Assembly: GCF_001190945.1 (NCBI RefSeq)
Contig: NZ_CP011112.1
Coordinates: 4,588,001 to 4,652,000 of the forward strand
Origin: Luteipulveratus mongoliensis
GTDB lineage: Bacteria; Actinomycetota; Actinomycetes; Actinomycetales; Dermatophilaceae
Direction: 5' to 3'
DNA: 64,000 nucleotides
Below are positions 8,129 to 15,097 of the stretch, piece by piece. The position numbers and the translations under genes are program-made. The notes beneath the pieces were generated by a model that was given only the letters and a program-made list of their open reading frames with translations, made no database searches and was not told the origin of the DNA. The number at the start of each line of letters is the position of its first letter. Within the stretch, counting starts at the first letter, position 1.

Positions 8129-9277
8129 GTGTTCGATCCCTTGACCAAGCTCTCCGAGTCGCCACCGCGGTGGTGGCCGTCCGCCGAGGCCGGTCAGCGC
8201 AACCCGTCGCTGACCGCGCGTCTCGGACGAGCCGTCGGCATCGCGTTCACGACCTGCTTCGTGACCGGTCTGATCAGCCACTACCACGCGAACGCCTGGG
8301 CCTGGCTGCCTCCGCCCGCCACCCCTGCGTGGGGCTATCGGCTCACGCAGGGGCTGCACGTCCTGACCGGAATCGCCACGATCCCACTGCTGCTGGCCAA
8401 GCTCTGGTCCGTGCAGCACAAGCTGCGTCAGTGGCCGCCCGCACGATCTGTCGCTCACGCAGTCGAGCGCGCGTCCGTAGGTCTGCTCGTCTCTGCGGCG
8501 CTGCTGGAGCTGACCACTGGCTTCCTCAACATCCTCCAGTTCTACCCGTGGCCATGGGATTTCATCGTCGTCCACTACGCCACCGCCTGGTTGCTCATCG
8601 GCGCGCTCATCCTGCACATCGCGATCCAGCTGCCGACGATCCGCGCAGGTCTGGCGACGCCGCTGCCGACCGCACGGGTGGCGTACGACGAGCTCACGCG
8701 CCGCGGGATCCTCACCACCGTGACGCTGTCTGTCGGGACGGTCGCCGCCACCACAGCCGGACAGGTCATCGGACCCCTCGCTCCGATCGCGGTCCTCGCG
8801 CCACGGCGGCCCGACCAGGCGCCCGACCAGGACCTGCCCGTGAACAAGACAGCAGCGGCAGCCGGGGTCGAGACGGCTGCCCGAGCACCGTCGTACGAGC
8901 TCAGCCTCGTCGGCGAGACGCAGCGCACCCTGTCCCTGGAACAGCTGGAATCGCTTCCACGACAACGACGTTCGCTGCCGATCGCCTGCGTTGAGGGCTG
9001 GAGTCGGCAGGCGGAGTGGGAAGGTCCGAGCCTCCTCGACCTCGTCCGCTCGGTGGGCGGCGACACCGACAGCGTCGTCACGCTCGTCTCGCTCGAGGAC
9101 GGCGCGTACGCGCGGTCGGAGATCCGCGCCGGTCAGCTGCGCGAGGCGCTGCTGGCCACCCATCTGCACGGCGAGCGACTCAGCCTCGACCACGGCTACC
9201 CGGCACGCCTCATCGCACCAGATCGCCCGGGCGAGCAGCAGACCAAGTGGGTCACCAGGATCGAGGTTCAAGCATGA
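8129..9277 (+). CDS. Membrane-anchored molybdopterin-dependent oxidoreductase (sulfite oxidase-like)
   Basis: A 382-residue two-part protein. Residues about 30-175 form four membrane segments with histidines placed as in b-type cytochromes (LISHYHANAW, TQGLHVLTG, FIVVHYATAW, LILHIAIQL). The C-terminal part from about 245 is a compact sulfite-oxidase-type Moco domain with the molybdenum-ligand Cys in LPIACVEGWSRQAEW and the end motif HGYPARLIAP...KWVTRIEV. It probably moves electrons between the quinone pool or another membrane carrier and a periplasmic-side substrate. Heme binding is inference. GTG start at 8129; it overlaps the next gene by 4 bp. Confidence 0.82.
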   Translation: MFDPLTKLSESPPRWWPSAEAGQRNPSLTARLGRAVGIAFTTCFVTGLISHYHANAWAWLPPPATPAWGYRLTQGLHVLTGIATIPLLLAKLWSVQHKLRQWPPARSVAHAVERASVGLLVSAALLELTTGFLNILQFYPWPWDFIVVHYATAWLLIGALILHIAIQLPTIRAGLATPLPTARVAYDELTRRGILTTVTLSVGTVAATTAGQVIGPLAPIAVLAPRRPDQAPDQDLPVNKTAAAAGVETAARAPSYELSLVGETQRTLSLEQLESLPRQRRSLPIACVEGWSRQAEWEGPSLLDLVRSVGGDTDSVVTLVSLEDGAYARSEIRAGQLREALLATHLHGERLSLDHGYPARLIAPDRPGEQQTKWVTRIEVQA

Positions 9278-9693
9278 GGACCCGAATTTCATTGGGAGCG
9301 TTGGGGATCGGCGTTGCGGCATACGGCGCATGGCTTCTCCTCGACCATGCGGCCCGCACCAAGCCGCTGCTGTTCGTCGTCTGGCTCGCTGGAGCCGTCG
9401 TGGTCCACGACTTCGTCATCGCTCCGACGATCGAGGGCGTCGGACGGCTGATCGCACGAGTGCCGTTGGCACGCGGTCACATTCAGGCGGCGGCTGTTGC
9501 GGTCGGCCTGATCGGCAGCGTCGGTCTCGTCATCGCCTGCCGCGCACAGAGCGCACACGACCCGGCGCTGACACTCCTCCAGCAGGACTACGCGCGCAAC
9601 CTCGCGGTGCTACTGGGCCTGGTCGTACTCGTGTCGGCCGCGTCGTACGCCGGCGGCCGCCTCCGCGGTCGCATCACGCGGCGGCGCGGCTGA
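9274..9693 (+). CDS. Small integral membrane protein of the molybdopterin-oxidoreductase operon
   Basis: A 139-residue protein with four hydrophobic segments (LGALGIGVAAYGAWLLL, LLFVVWLAGAVVVHDFVI, AAAVAVGLIGSVGLVIA, LAVLLGLVVLVSAASYAGG). I do not recognise a named function. The ATG at 9274 overlaps the oxidoreductase stop (ATGA), so the two are translationally coupled and may form one membrane complex. The invariant-looking VVVHDFVIAPTIEGV between segments 2 and 3 includes a His-Asp pair. The 3' end overlaps that of the convergent methyltransferase by 20 bp. Confidence 0.72.
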   Translation: MRTRISLGALGIGVAAYGAWLLLDHAARTKPLLFVVWLAGAVVVHDFVIAPTIEGVGRLIARVPLARGHIQAAAVAVGLIGSVGLVIACRAQSAHDPALTLLQQDYARNLAVLLGLVVLVSAASYAGGRLRGRITRRRG

Positions 9694-10315
9694 GCGACAG
9701 GAAGTCGCGACCCTCGCTCGACCACTGCTCCTCGACGGTCAAGCCGCACTCGAGTGCCTGCTCGGCGAGCACATCCACGGAAGCCACGGCCCACCGGAAC
9801 GTAGGGCCCTCCGCGCTGTCGGATGCGAACCGAGCCGTCAGCACCTCGTGCGTCCCCGGCACGTGAGACCCCGCCTCCACCACGATCCGGCCGGTGCTCG
9901 AGATCAGAGAGCGCAGCCGCGTCAGCAGTCCGCTCAGGTCGCCTCCGATGCCGGAGTTGCCGTCGAGCACGACGACCGTGCGCCACCGTCCTTCACCGGG
10001 CACCCGATCGAAGATGTCACGAGGCAGCGCCAGCGCGCCGCGGCGGACGGTCAGCTCAACCGCAACGTCGGCGATGTCGACCCCGAGCGCCGCAATCCCT
10101 TGCGCGGCAAGGGCACTCACGATCCGTCCCGGCCCGCACCCGACGTCGAGAACCGGTCCCACGCACCTGCCCAGCACCGTGCGATCAGCGTCGTCCGCCT
10201 CAGCGAGGTAGCGCGCGATGTCCAGCGGGAGCACCCGGCCGTCAGCAGTCGTCAGGCTCAGCGACCGCCGATCCCGCAGCGCACCTTCATAGGGCCCGAG
10301 GGCACCGGCGATCAT
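9674..10315 (-). CDS. SAM-dependent methyltransferase domain protein
   Basis: A 213-residue Rossmann methyltransferase: PVLDVGCGPGRIVSAL is motif I, AALGVDIADVAVELT motif II, VVVLDGNSGIGGDLSG motif IV, and SSTGRIVVEAG the post-IV strand. The VLDGNSGIGG version of motif IV departs from common forms. The ATG at 10315 overlaps the upstream stop as ATGA, preferred over ATG 10333. It is the last gene of the minus-strand set GT2 - DUF2064 protein - methyltransferase, so a role in modifying a sugar or lipid-linked intermediate is likely by context only. Confidence 0.75.
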   Translation of the reverse strand: MIAGALGPYEGALRDRRSLSLTTADGRVLPLDIARYLAEADDADRTVLGRCVGPVLDVGCGPGRIVSALAAQGIAALGVDIADVAVELTVRRGALALPRDIFDRVPGEGRWRTVVVLDGNSGIGGDLSGLLTRLRSLISSTGRIVVEAGSHVPGTHEVLTARFASDSAEGPTFRWAVASVDVLAEQALECGLTVEEQWSSEGRDFLSLSRAAA

Positions 10316-10929
10316 GCGGTCGCCTCGCGCCACGCCCGCGCGAACCGCGTCGTCGGGGCCAGTGCCGCTACAGCGTCCGCGTCCGCAGGGGTGTCGACGT
10401 CGCGGATCTCAGACAGGTGCTGGACCCGCAGACCCGCGTCGTTCAGTCGCTCCAGCTGAGCCGCGCCGGTGCGATCGGTCGACATCGGGACGCCCTCCAC
10501 CAGCTCAGGCGCCAGGCTGGAGTCGCTCAGCCCGAGCGCCCAGAAGCCGCCGTCCGTCGCCCGGCCCAGGCACGCGTCGTACGACGGCATCCCGTTGGCG
10601 AGGAGCCCTGCGGTCAGCTGGGGCGTGTCCATCCCGACGAGCAGCGCCGACCCCGTCGGCAGCTTGGCGAGTCCGGTGGCGATGCGGTGGTCGAGCCCTC
10701 CGTCGGTCTGCGGCACGACATCCCAACCCGACGGCAGCCACAGCCCAGGTCGGCCGGCGAGCAGCAGCACGTGGCGCTCCGCCGGAACCCGAGCGGCCTC
10801 GTCGAGCGTGTCCAGCAGGCTGGCCATCGCGACGCGCGCGGCGGCGTCCGGGGAGACGCGGCTGGTCAGCCGCGTCTTGACCCGACCCGGGACGGGCTCC
10901 TTGGCGATCACCACCATCGTCGTCAGCAC
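10312..10929 (-). CDS. DUF2064/TIGR04282-type glycosyltransferase-like protein
   Basis: About 205 residues with the nucleotidyltransferase/GT-A fold of the DUF2064 (TIGR04282) family. MVVIAKEPVPGRVKTRLT is the family's N-terminal phosphate-binding signature, ALLVGMDTPQLTAGL holds the metal-binding Asp (DxP), and GRATDGGFWALGL and DVDTPADADAV are further family blocks. Related proteins include CofC-like guanylyltransferases and the arsenosugar-locus enzyme; the true substrate is unknown. GTG 10929 overlaps the GT2 stop; ATG 10917 is also possible. It is coupled by overlap to both neighbours, so the three minus-strand genes form one unit. Confidence 0.78.
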   Translation of the reverse strand: MLTTMVVIAKEPVPGRVKTRLTSRVSPDAAARVAMASLLDTLDEAARVPAERHVLLLAGRPGLWLPSGWDVVPQTDGGLDHRIATGLAKLPTGSALLVGMDTPQLTAGLLANGMPSYDACLGRATDGGFWALGLSDSSLAPELVEGVPMSTDRTGAAQLERLNDAGLRVQHLSEIRDVDTPADADAVAALAPTTRFARAWREATA

Positions 10930-11570
10930 CGGCCCAGCACCCCGGACATGTCGCGCATCGCCTGGGCGGTGCCGCGGACCGTCCCCGTGACCTTCGAGGT
11001 CCCGATGCGCGGGCGATAGGCGATGTCGCGCTCGACGACCCGCCAGCCCGCGCGGCCGGCGAGTACGAGCGTCTCCAGTGGATAGCCGCTGCGTCGGTCC
11101 TGCTGGTCGAGTGCGAGGAGGTCGGCGCGGCGGGCGATCCGCAGCGGGCTGACGTCGCGCACCGGGAGTCCGATCCGACGCAGCCGCCAGGCGAGCGCCG
11201 CATTGGCGAGGCGGGCGTACGACGGCCACGCACCTCGCGTGGTCGGCACCCGTCTCCCGACGGCCAGGTCGGCGCGGCCGGCCACCACCGGCGCTGCCAG
11301 CGTCATCAATCCGGTCAGGTCGATCGAGTCGTCGCAGTCACAGAAGGCCACCACGTCGCTGGTCGCGGCAAGCAGACCGGCATGGCACGCGGCGCCGTAA
11401 CCCTTTGCGCCGCAATGGATCACGCTCGCGCCGAGCTGCTCCGCAACGAGAGCGCTGCCGTCGGTGCTGCCGTTGTCGACGACCAGTGCGCGAGCGCCTG
11501 GCGGGAGGCCCGCCAGGACACGCGGGATGGCCGCCGACTCGTCGAGGCACGGGAGGATCACATCGATCAT
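10923..11570 (-). CDS. Glycosyltransferase family 2
   Basis: A 215-residue GT2 enzyme of the dolichyl-phosphate-sugar synthase type: MIDVILPCLDESAAIP at the N-terminus, ALVVDNGSTDGSALVAE (nucleotide-binding Asp), and VVAFCDCDDSIDLTGL (DxD metal motif, here DCDD). SPLRIARRADLLAL and SGYPLETLVLA are typical acceptor-side blocks. No C-terminal membrane segments, so it is probably a soluble or peripheral enzyme. It may charge a polyprenyl phosphate that the GT87-like enzyme nearby then uses; that link is inference. ATG 11570 is preferred over an upstream ATG at 11597. Confidence 0.82.
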   Translation of the reverse strand: MIDVILPCLDESAAIPRVLAGLPPGARALVVDNGSTDGSALVAEQLGASVIHCGAKGYGAACHAGLLAATSDVVAFCDCDDSIDLTGLMTLAAPVVAGRADLAVGRRVPTTRGAWPSYARLANAALAWRLRRIGLPVRDVSPLRIARRADLLALDQQDRRSGYPLETLVLAGRAGWRVVERDIAYRPRIGTSKVTGTVRGTAQAMRDMSGVLGRC

Positions 11571-11682
11571 GTCTCCAGGCTGGCCATCCCGGGTCACGCA
11601 GAGAAGGGCTCTGGCCCTTACAGAGTGCGGAACAGCCCTGTCAGCGCGACGAACTCGCCGACACCGGACCTACTCTGGAGAC

Positions 11683-12393
11683 GTGTCCAGTGTGCTTGTC
11701 GTCGAGGACGACCCGACCGTTGCCGAGGTCGTCGAGGCCTACCTGACGCGCGCCGGGCATCAGGCGACCTGGCTCGCCGATGGGACGCAAGCGGCGGCGT
11801 ACCTCAAGGGACCCGAGGCCGCCGAGCTGGACCTCGTGATCCTGGACCTCCTCCTACCCGGTGTACACGGTCTGGAGCTGTGCGCGCAGGTGCGCAGCAC
11901 CCTGCCCGACCTGCCGGTCATCATGCTGACCGCGCTGAGCGAGGAGGAGGACCGGATCGCCGGTCTGGAGCGCGGCGCCGACGACTACGTGACCAAGCCG
12001 TTCTCGCCGCGGGAACTGATCCTGCGGGTCGAGTCGGTGCTGCGGCGGGCCAAGCAGTCCGTGCCTGCGGGACCCGAGATCCTGACCATCGGACCGCTCA
12101 CGGTCGACGTGGCCGCTCGACGAGCAACGCTGGACGACGCCGCCGGGGAGCCGCGCGAGCTGGCCCTCACCGTGCGCGAGATGGACGTCCTCATCCACTT
12201 GATGCGTCATCCGGGCGAGGCCTTCACCCGCGAGCAGCTCATGGAACGCGTCTGGGGCTGGACGTTCGGCGACCAGTCGACCGTGACCGTGCACGTGCGA
12301 CGCATCCGGCAGAAGATCGAGGTCGACCCGGCCGACCCGCAGCTGCTCCAGACCGTGTGGGGCGTCGGCTACCGGATGCAGCGCGACGCATGA
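11683..12393 (+). CDS. OmpR/PhoB family response regulator
   Basis: A 236-residue two-domain regulator. The receiver domain (1-118) has the acidic pair VVEDDPT, phospho-acceptor Asp about 55 in LVILDLLLPG, Thr in IMLTALSE and Lys in DYVTKPFSPREL. The C-terminal winged-helix DNA-binding domain (about 135-232) shows LTVREMDVLIHLMRHPGEAF, REQLMERVWGW, VTVHVRRIRQKIE and TVWGVGYRM. The GTG at 11683 follows TCTGGAGACGT (ribosome-binding GGAG). It diverges from the GT2 gene and is coupled (ATGA) to the sensor kinase. It probably controls the surrounding envelope genes. Confidence 0.93.
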   Translation: MSSVLVVEDDPTVAEVVEAYLTRAGHQATWLADGTQAAAYLKGPEAAELDLVILDLLLPGVHGLELCAQVRSTLPDLPVIMLTALSEEEDRIAGLERGADDYVTKPFSPRELILRVESVLRRAKQSVPAGPEILTIGPLTVDVAARRATLDDAAGEPRELALTVREMDVLIHLMRHPGEAFTREQLMERVWGWTFGDQSTVTVHVRRIRQKIEVDPADPQLLQTVWGVGYRMQRDA

Positions 12394-13517
12394 ACCACAC
12401 GCTCAGCATCCTGCTCACCGCGCTCGGGTGGGGTGCGGCCGGCGCGGTCGTCGCGTGGCTGGTCACGTGGCCCGCCCGTCGACTGTGGCACGCCGGCGTA
12501 CTCGTCTCGATCGCAGCAGTAGCAACGGTTTCCGCGGTCGCGGCCGTCGTGGGCAGCAACCGCGCGATGTTCATCACGATGGACGACGAGTACGTCACGA
12601 TCATCGCTGCCCTCGTCTCAGGATTGCTCGCCTCCGTCGCGGCCGCGGCCGCTGCGCGCACCTTCCGTCGGGACAGCGCCTCGCTCCGGCTGGCTGTCAG
12701 CGCCATCGGTGAGGGCCGCGTCCCGGCGCCCGACCAGCGCGCGGTCTCCGGTGAGCTGCGCACCCTGCGCGACGACCTGCACCGCACCGCACGCACCCTC
12801 GCCGAGACCCGTGAGCGCGAGCAAGCTCTCGAGCGCTCCCGCCGCGACCTGGTCACCTGGATCTCGCACGACCTGCGTACGCCGCTCGCCGGGCTCCGCG
12901 CGATGGCCGAGTCCCTCGAGGACGGCGTAGCCGCCGACCCCGGTCGCTACCACCACCAGATGCGGGTCGAGGTGGACCGGCTGACCGAGATGGTCGATGA
13001 CCTGTTCCACCTGAGTCGGCTGCATGCCGGTGCCGTCGTCACCCGTCGCGAACGCGTGGACCTCGCCGACCTGGTCTCTGACGCACTCGCCGGCCTCGAG
13101 CCCTTGGCCGCCCTGCAAGGCGTACGACTCGTGGGCTCGTCCCGGGCGATGGCCGAGGTCGAGGGGGACAGCGCGCAGCTCAACCGGGCGCTGACCAACC
13201 TGGTGTACAACGCGATTCGGCACACCGCGCCCCAGGGGACGGTCGCGCTCGGCGTGACGGCCGGCTCAGACCCGGCGTACGCGCTGCTCACCGTCACCGA
13301 CGAGTGCGGTGGCATCCCGGAGTCGGAGGTGCCGCGCTTGTTCGAGGTCGGCTATCGCGGGCAGTCCGCCCGCTCTCCCCACCCGGGTCTCGGCTCGGGT
13401 GCGGGGCTCGGACTCGCGATCACTCAGGAGATCGTGACCGCGCACGACGGCGAGGTCGAGGTCGCCAACAGCGGGCCGGGCTGCACCTTCAGCGTGCTGC
13501 TACCGCTGGCGCGCTGA
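12390..13517 (+). CDS. Two-component sensor histidine kinase
   Basis: A 375-residue membrane kinase. Two or three N-terminal hydrophobic segments (about 5-27, 36-55, 70-90) give a short extracytoplasmic loop with FITMDDEYVT. A HAMP-like linker follows, then the HisKA domain with WISHDLRTPLAG (phospho-His about 160) and HATPase_c: NLVYNAIRHT (N box), TVTDECGGIPESE (G1), LFEVGYRG (F box) and SGAGLGLAI (G2). The G1 box reads DECGG where DNGPG is usual, so one ATP-contact Asn is replaced by Glu. It partners the response regulator through ATGA overlap; its stimulus is unknown. Its 3' end overlaps the convergent epimerase gene. Confidence 0.9.
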   Translation: MNHTLSILLTALGWGAAGAVVAWLVTWPARRLWHAGVLVSIAAVATVSAVAAVVGSNRAMFITMDDEYVTIIAALVSGLLASVAAAAAARTFRRDSASLRLAVSAIGEGRVPAPDQRAVSGELRTLRDDLHRTARTLAETREREQALERSRRDLVTWISHDLRTPLAGLRAMAESLEDGVAADPGRYHHQMRVEVDRLTEMVDDLFHLSRLHAGAVVTRRERVDLADLVSDALAGLEPLAALQGVRLVGSSRAMAEVEGDSAQLNRALTNLVYNAIRHTAPQGTVALGVTAGSDPAYALLTVTDECGGIPESEVPRLFEVGYRGQSARSPHPGLGSGAGLGLAITQEIVTAHDGEVEVANSGPGCTFSVLLPLAR

Positions 13518-14550
13518 CCGTCTGCCCGAGACCCGCGAGCTCGGCCATCCCCTTGTCGAAGTCCTCGCGCGCCATCCAGCCCAGCTCGTCCAGGATCCGC
13601 GCAGAGTTGGCCGTGATGTGGCGGACGTCGCCGAGTCGGTAGTCGCCGGTGACGACGGGCGTTGGTCCATGGAGCGCGTGAGCGAGGCTGGCCGCCATCT
13701 CTCCGACCGTGCGAGGTACGCCGGTGCCCACGTTGAACGCGCGCGCTCCACCCGTGTGGCGCTCGGCCGCCGTCACGGTCGCGGCGGCGATGTCCCGCAC
13801 GTGCACGAAGTCTCGACGCTGCCCGCCGTCCTCGAAGACGCGCGGAGCCTTCCCGTCGCGCAAGGCGGAGGTGAAGATCGAGGCGACACCGGCGTACGGC
13901 GTCCCTTGGGGCATGCCGGGACCGTAGACGTTGTGATACCTCAACAGCGCCGCGCTGCCACCGGTCTCGCGGGCCCAGCTGGTGGCGTAGTGCTCCTGCG
14001 CGAGCTTGGATGCGGCATAGGCGTTGCGCGGGTCGGACGGTGCTTCCTCATCGACGAGCGATGGGCTCAGCTGTGCGCCACAGCGGACGCACTCAGGCTC
14101 GAACTGGCCTTGAGCCAGGTCATATTCGGATCTCGGCCGTCCGCGGACGGGCCCGTGCTCCGCACACCGACCGAGGCCTTCCCCGTAGACCACCATCGAG
14201 CTCGCCAGCACCAACCGGTTGAGGCGATGGCGTGCCATCGCGGCGAGCAGCTCGGCGGTGCCGAGGTCGTTGTTCGACGCGTAGTCGGGCAGGTCCGAGA
14301 CGTCCACGCCGAGCCCGACCTTGGCAGCGAGATGCACGACGACATCGGCGCCAGGGAGGGCCGCGTCGAGGTCATACGTCTGCCGCACGTCTCCCAGGTG
14401 CAGCCGGGCGCCGCTCGGCGGGCACCCGTGCTGACCATGGACGTCCTCTCGCAGCGAGTCCAGGACCAGCACGTCGTGCCCGCGCCGCAGCGTCTCGGCC
14501 ACGACGTGCTGCCCGATGAATCCTGCACCGCCGGTCACTACGACTCGCAT
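13489..14550 (-). CDS. NAD-dependent sugar epimerase/dehydratase with inserted Cys/His cluster
   Basis: A 353-residue extended SDR. TGGAGFIGQHV is the NAD-binding motif, GDVRQTYDLD the adenine-side acidic strand, LASSMVVYGE the catalytic Ser strand and AYAASKLAQE the catalytic Tyr178-Lys182. RYHNVYGPGMPQGTPYAGV and RRDFVHVRDIAAA are UDP-sugar epimerase blocks. Unusual: between Ser and Tyr sits an insertion with Cys129-x2-His132 and Cys154-x2-Cys157, spaced like a zinc ribbon. It likely makes a nucleotide-sugar precursor for the nearby glycosyltransferases. Start ATG 14550. Confidence 0.85.
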   Translation of the reverse strand: MRVVVTGGAGFIGQHVVAETLRRGHDVLVLDSLREDVHGQHGCPPSGARLHLGDVRQTYDLDAALPGADVVVHLAAKVGLGVDVSDLPDYASNNDLGTAELLAAMARHRLNRLVLASSMVVYGEGLGRCAEHGPVRGRPRSEYDLAQGQFEPECVRCGAQLSPSLVDEEAPSDPRNAYAASKLAQEHYATSWARETGGSAALLRYHNVYGPGMPQGTPYAGVASIFTSALRDGKAPRVFEDGGQRRDFVHVRDIAAATVTAAERHTGGARAFNVGTGVPRTVGEMAASLAHALHGPTPVVTGDYRLGDVRHITANSARILDELGWMAREDFDKGMAELAGLGQTVSAPAVAAR

Positions 14551-14742
14551 CTTGTCCTCCAGAGCTCGACCATCGTCAGCGTATGGTTCGAGAACGACTG
14601 GCGGACAGATGAATTCGCCCGATCGAGCGAGAGTTCCTCAGTTCGTCACAGGATGGATCGCGGCCTCAGCCCAGCTCGTCGCAAGTCCGGATCGAGACCT
14701 GACGGTGTGACGCGTGCCATAACACTGAATTGGCTTACTGAT
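14551..14742. other. Intergenic stretch without recognised gene
   Basis: This first part of the 547-bp gap before metQ is the 5' side of the epimerase gene. Apart from lower GC around 14725-14760 and the promoter described next, I see no gene, repeat or clear hairpin. Confidence 0.6.
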
Positions 14743-14772
14743 TTGACTTGATGATGACGAAGTTCTTACTTT
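14743..14772 (+). promoter_or_regulatory. Putative sigma-A-type promoter of metQNI
   Basis: TTGACT at 14743-14748 and TACTTT at 14767-14772 are separated by 18 bp and lie in an unusually AT-rich patch. The predicted transcription start falls at about 14779, exactly where the riboswitch P1 stem begins. This is read by eye from hexamers, but the match with the riboswitch position is supportive. Confidence 0.5.
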
Positions 14773-14774
14773 GG

Positions 14775-14862
14775 ACGCGGTCAAGAGTTCCAGCGACAAG
14801 CCCTGGCTTGCTGGGCGGCAACCCTCACGGATGTGGCGGGGTGCTCCAGGTGACGACCGGGC
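14775..14862 (+). promoter_or_regulatory. SAM-IV riboswitch
   Basis: The RNA matches the SAM-IV class, an actinobacterial relative of SAM-I. Closing stem GGTC (14779-14782) pairs with GACC (14855-14858). Inside are the block GAGTTCCAGCGACAAGCCC, the hairpin whose 3' side is GGCTTGCTGG, the conserved GGCAACCCTC core and the GGCGGGGTGCTCCAGGTGA end, all typical of the class. It lies about 235 bp before metQ on the same strand. By family knowledge it senses S-adenosylmethionine and turns off methionine uptake when SAM is plentiful. The expression platform is unclear; I see no T-rich terminator, and a dispersed repeat follows. Confidence 0.85.
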
Positions 14863-15009
14863 GCGACCACCCCTCGCGCAAGCACTCCACTCCCGCAGTG
14901 GCTGATTCAAGGACGACTCATGCAGCGCGCACACCACACTCACGTGACTCCTCCCAGGCCGATTCGTCGGTGCTGCTGTCCCAGCTGTCGCTAACCGCAA
15001 CCCACCGCT

Positions 15010-15055
15010 GGTCGAGTAGCCGGAGCGCCAGCGGAGGCGTATCGAGACCCCGTGA
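15010..15055. repeat. Dispersed palindromic repeat, copy 1 (riboswitch-metQ interval)
   Basis: The unit begins GTCGAGTAGCCGGAGCG and ends GCGTATCGAGACC. Near-identical units occur at 47570-47613 and at 54850-54952 (two, inverted). The ends are mutually inverted (GTCGAGTA against TATCGAGAC), so each unit can fold. Here it lies in the metQ leader, 43 bp before the start codon, where a structured RNA could affect expression. Confidence 0.8.
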
Positions 15056-15097
15056 CCGCGGCGGACTCCTCCTCAATGACTTCAGAAAGGCATCACC

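Noticed and set aside
11604-11619. Small hairpin AAGGGC-TCTG-GCCCTT between the GT2 and response regulator genes
   Set aside because: Only 6 bp of stem and no T tract or conservation evidence; too common in GC-rich DNA to call a site.
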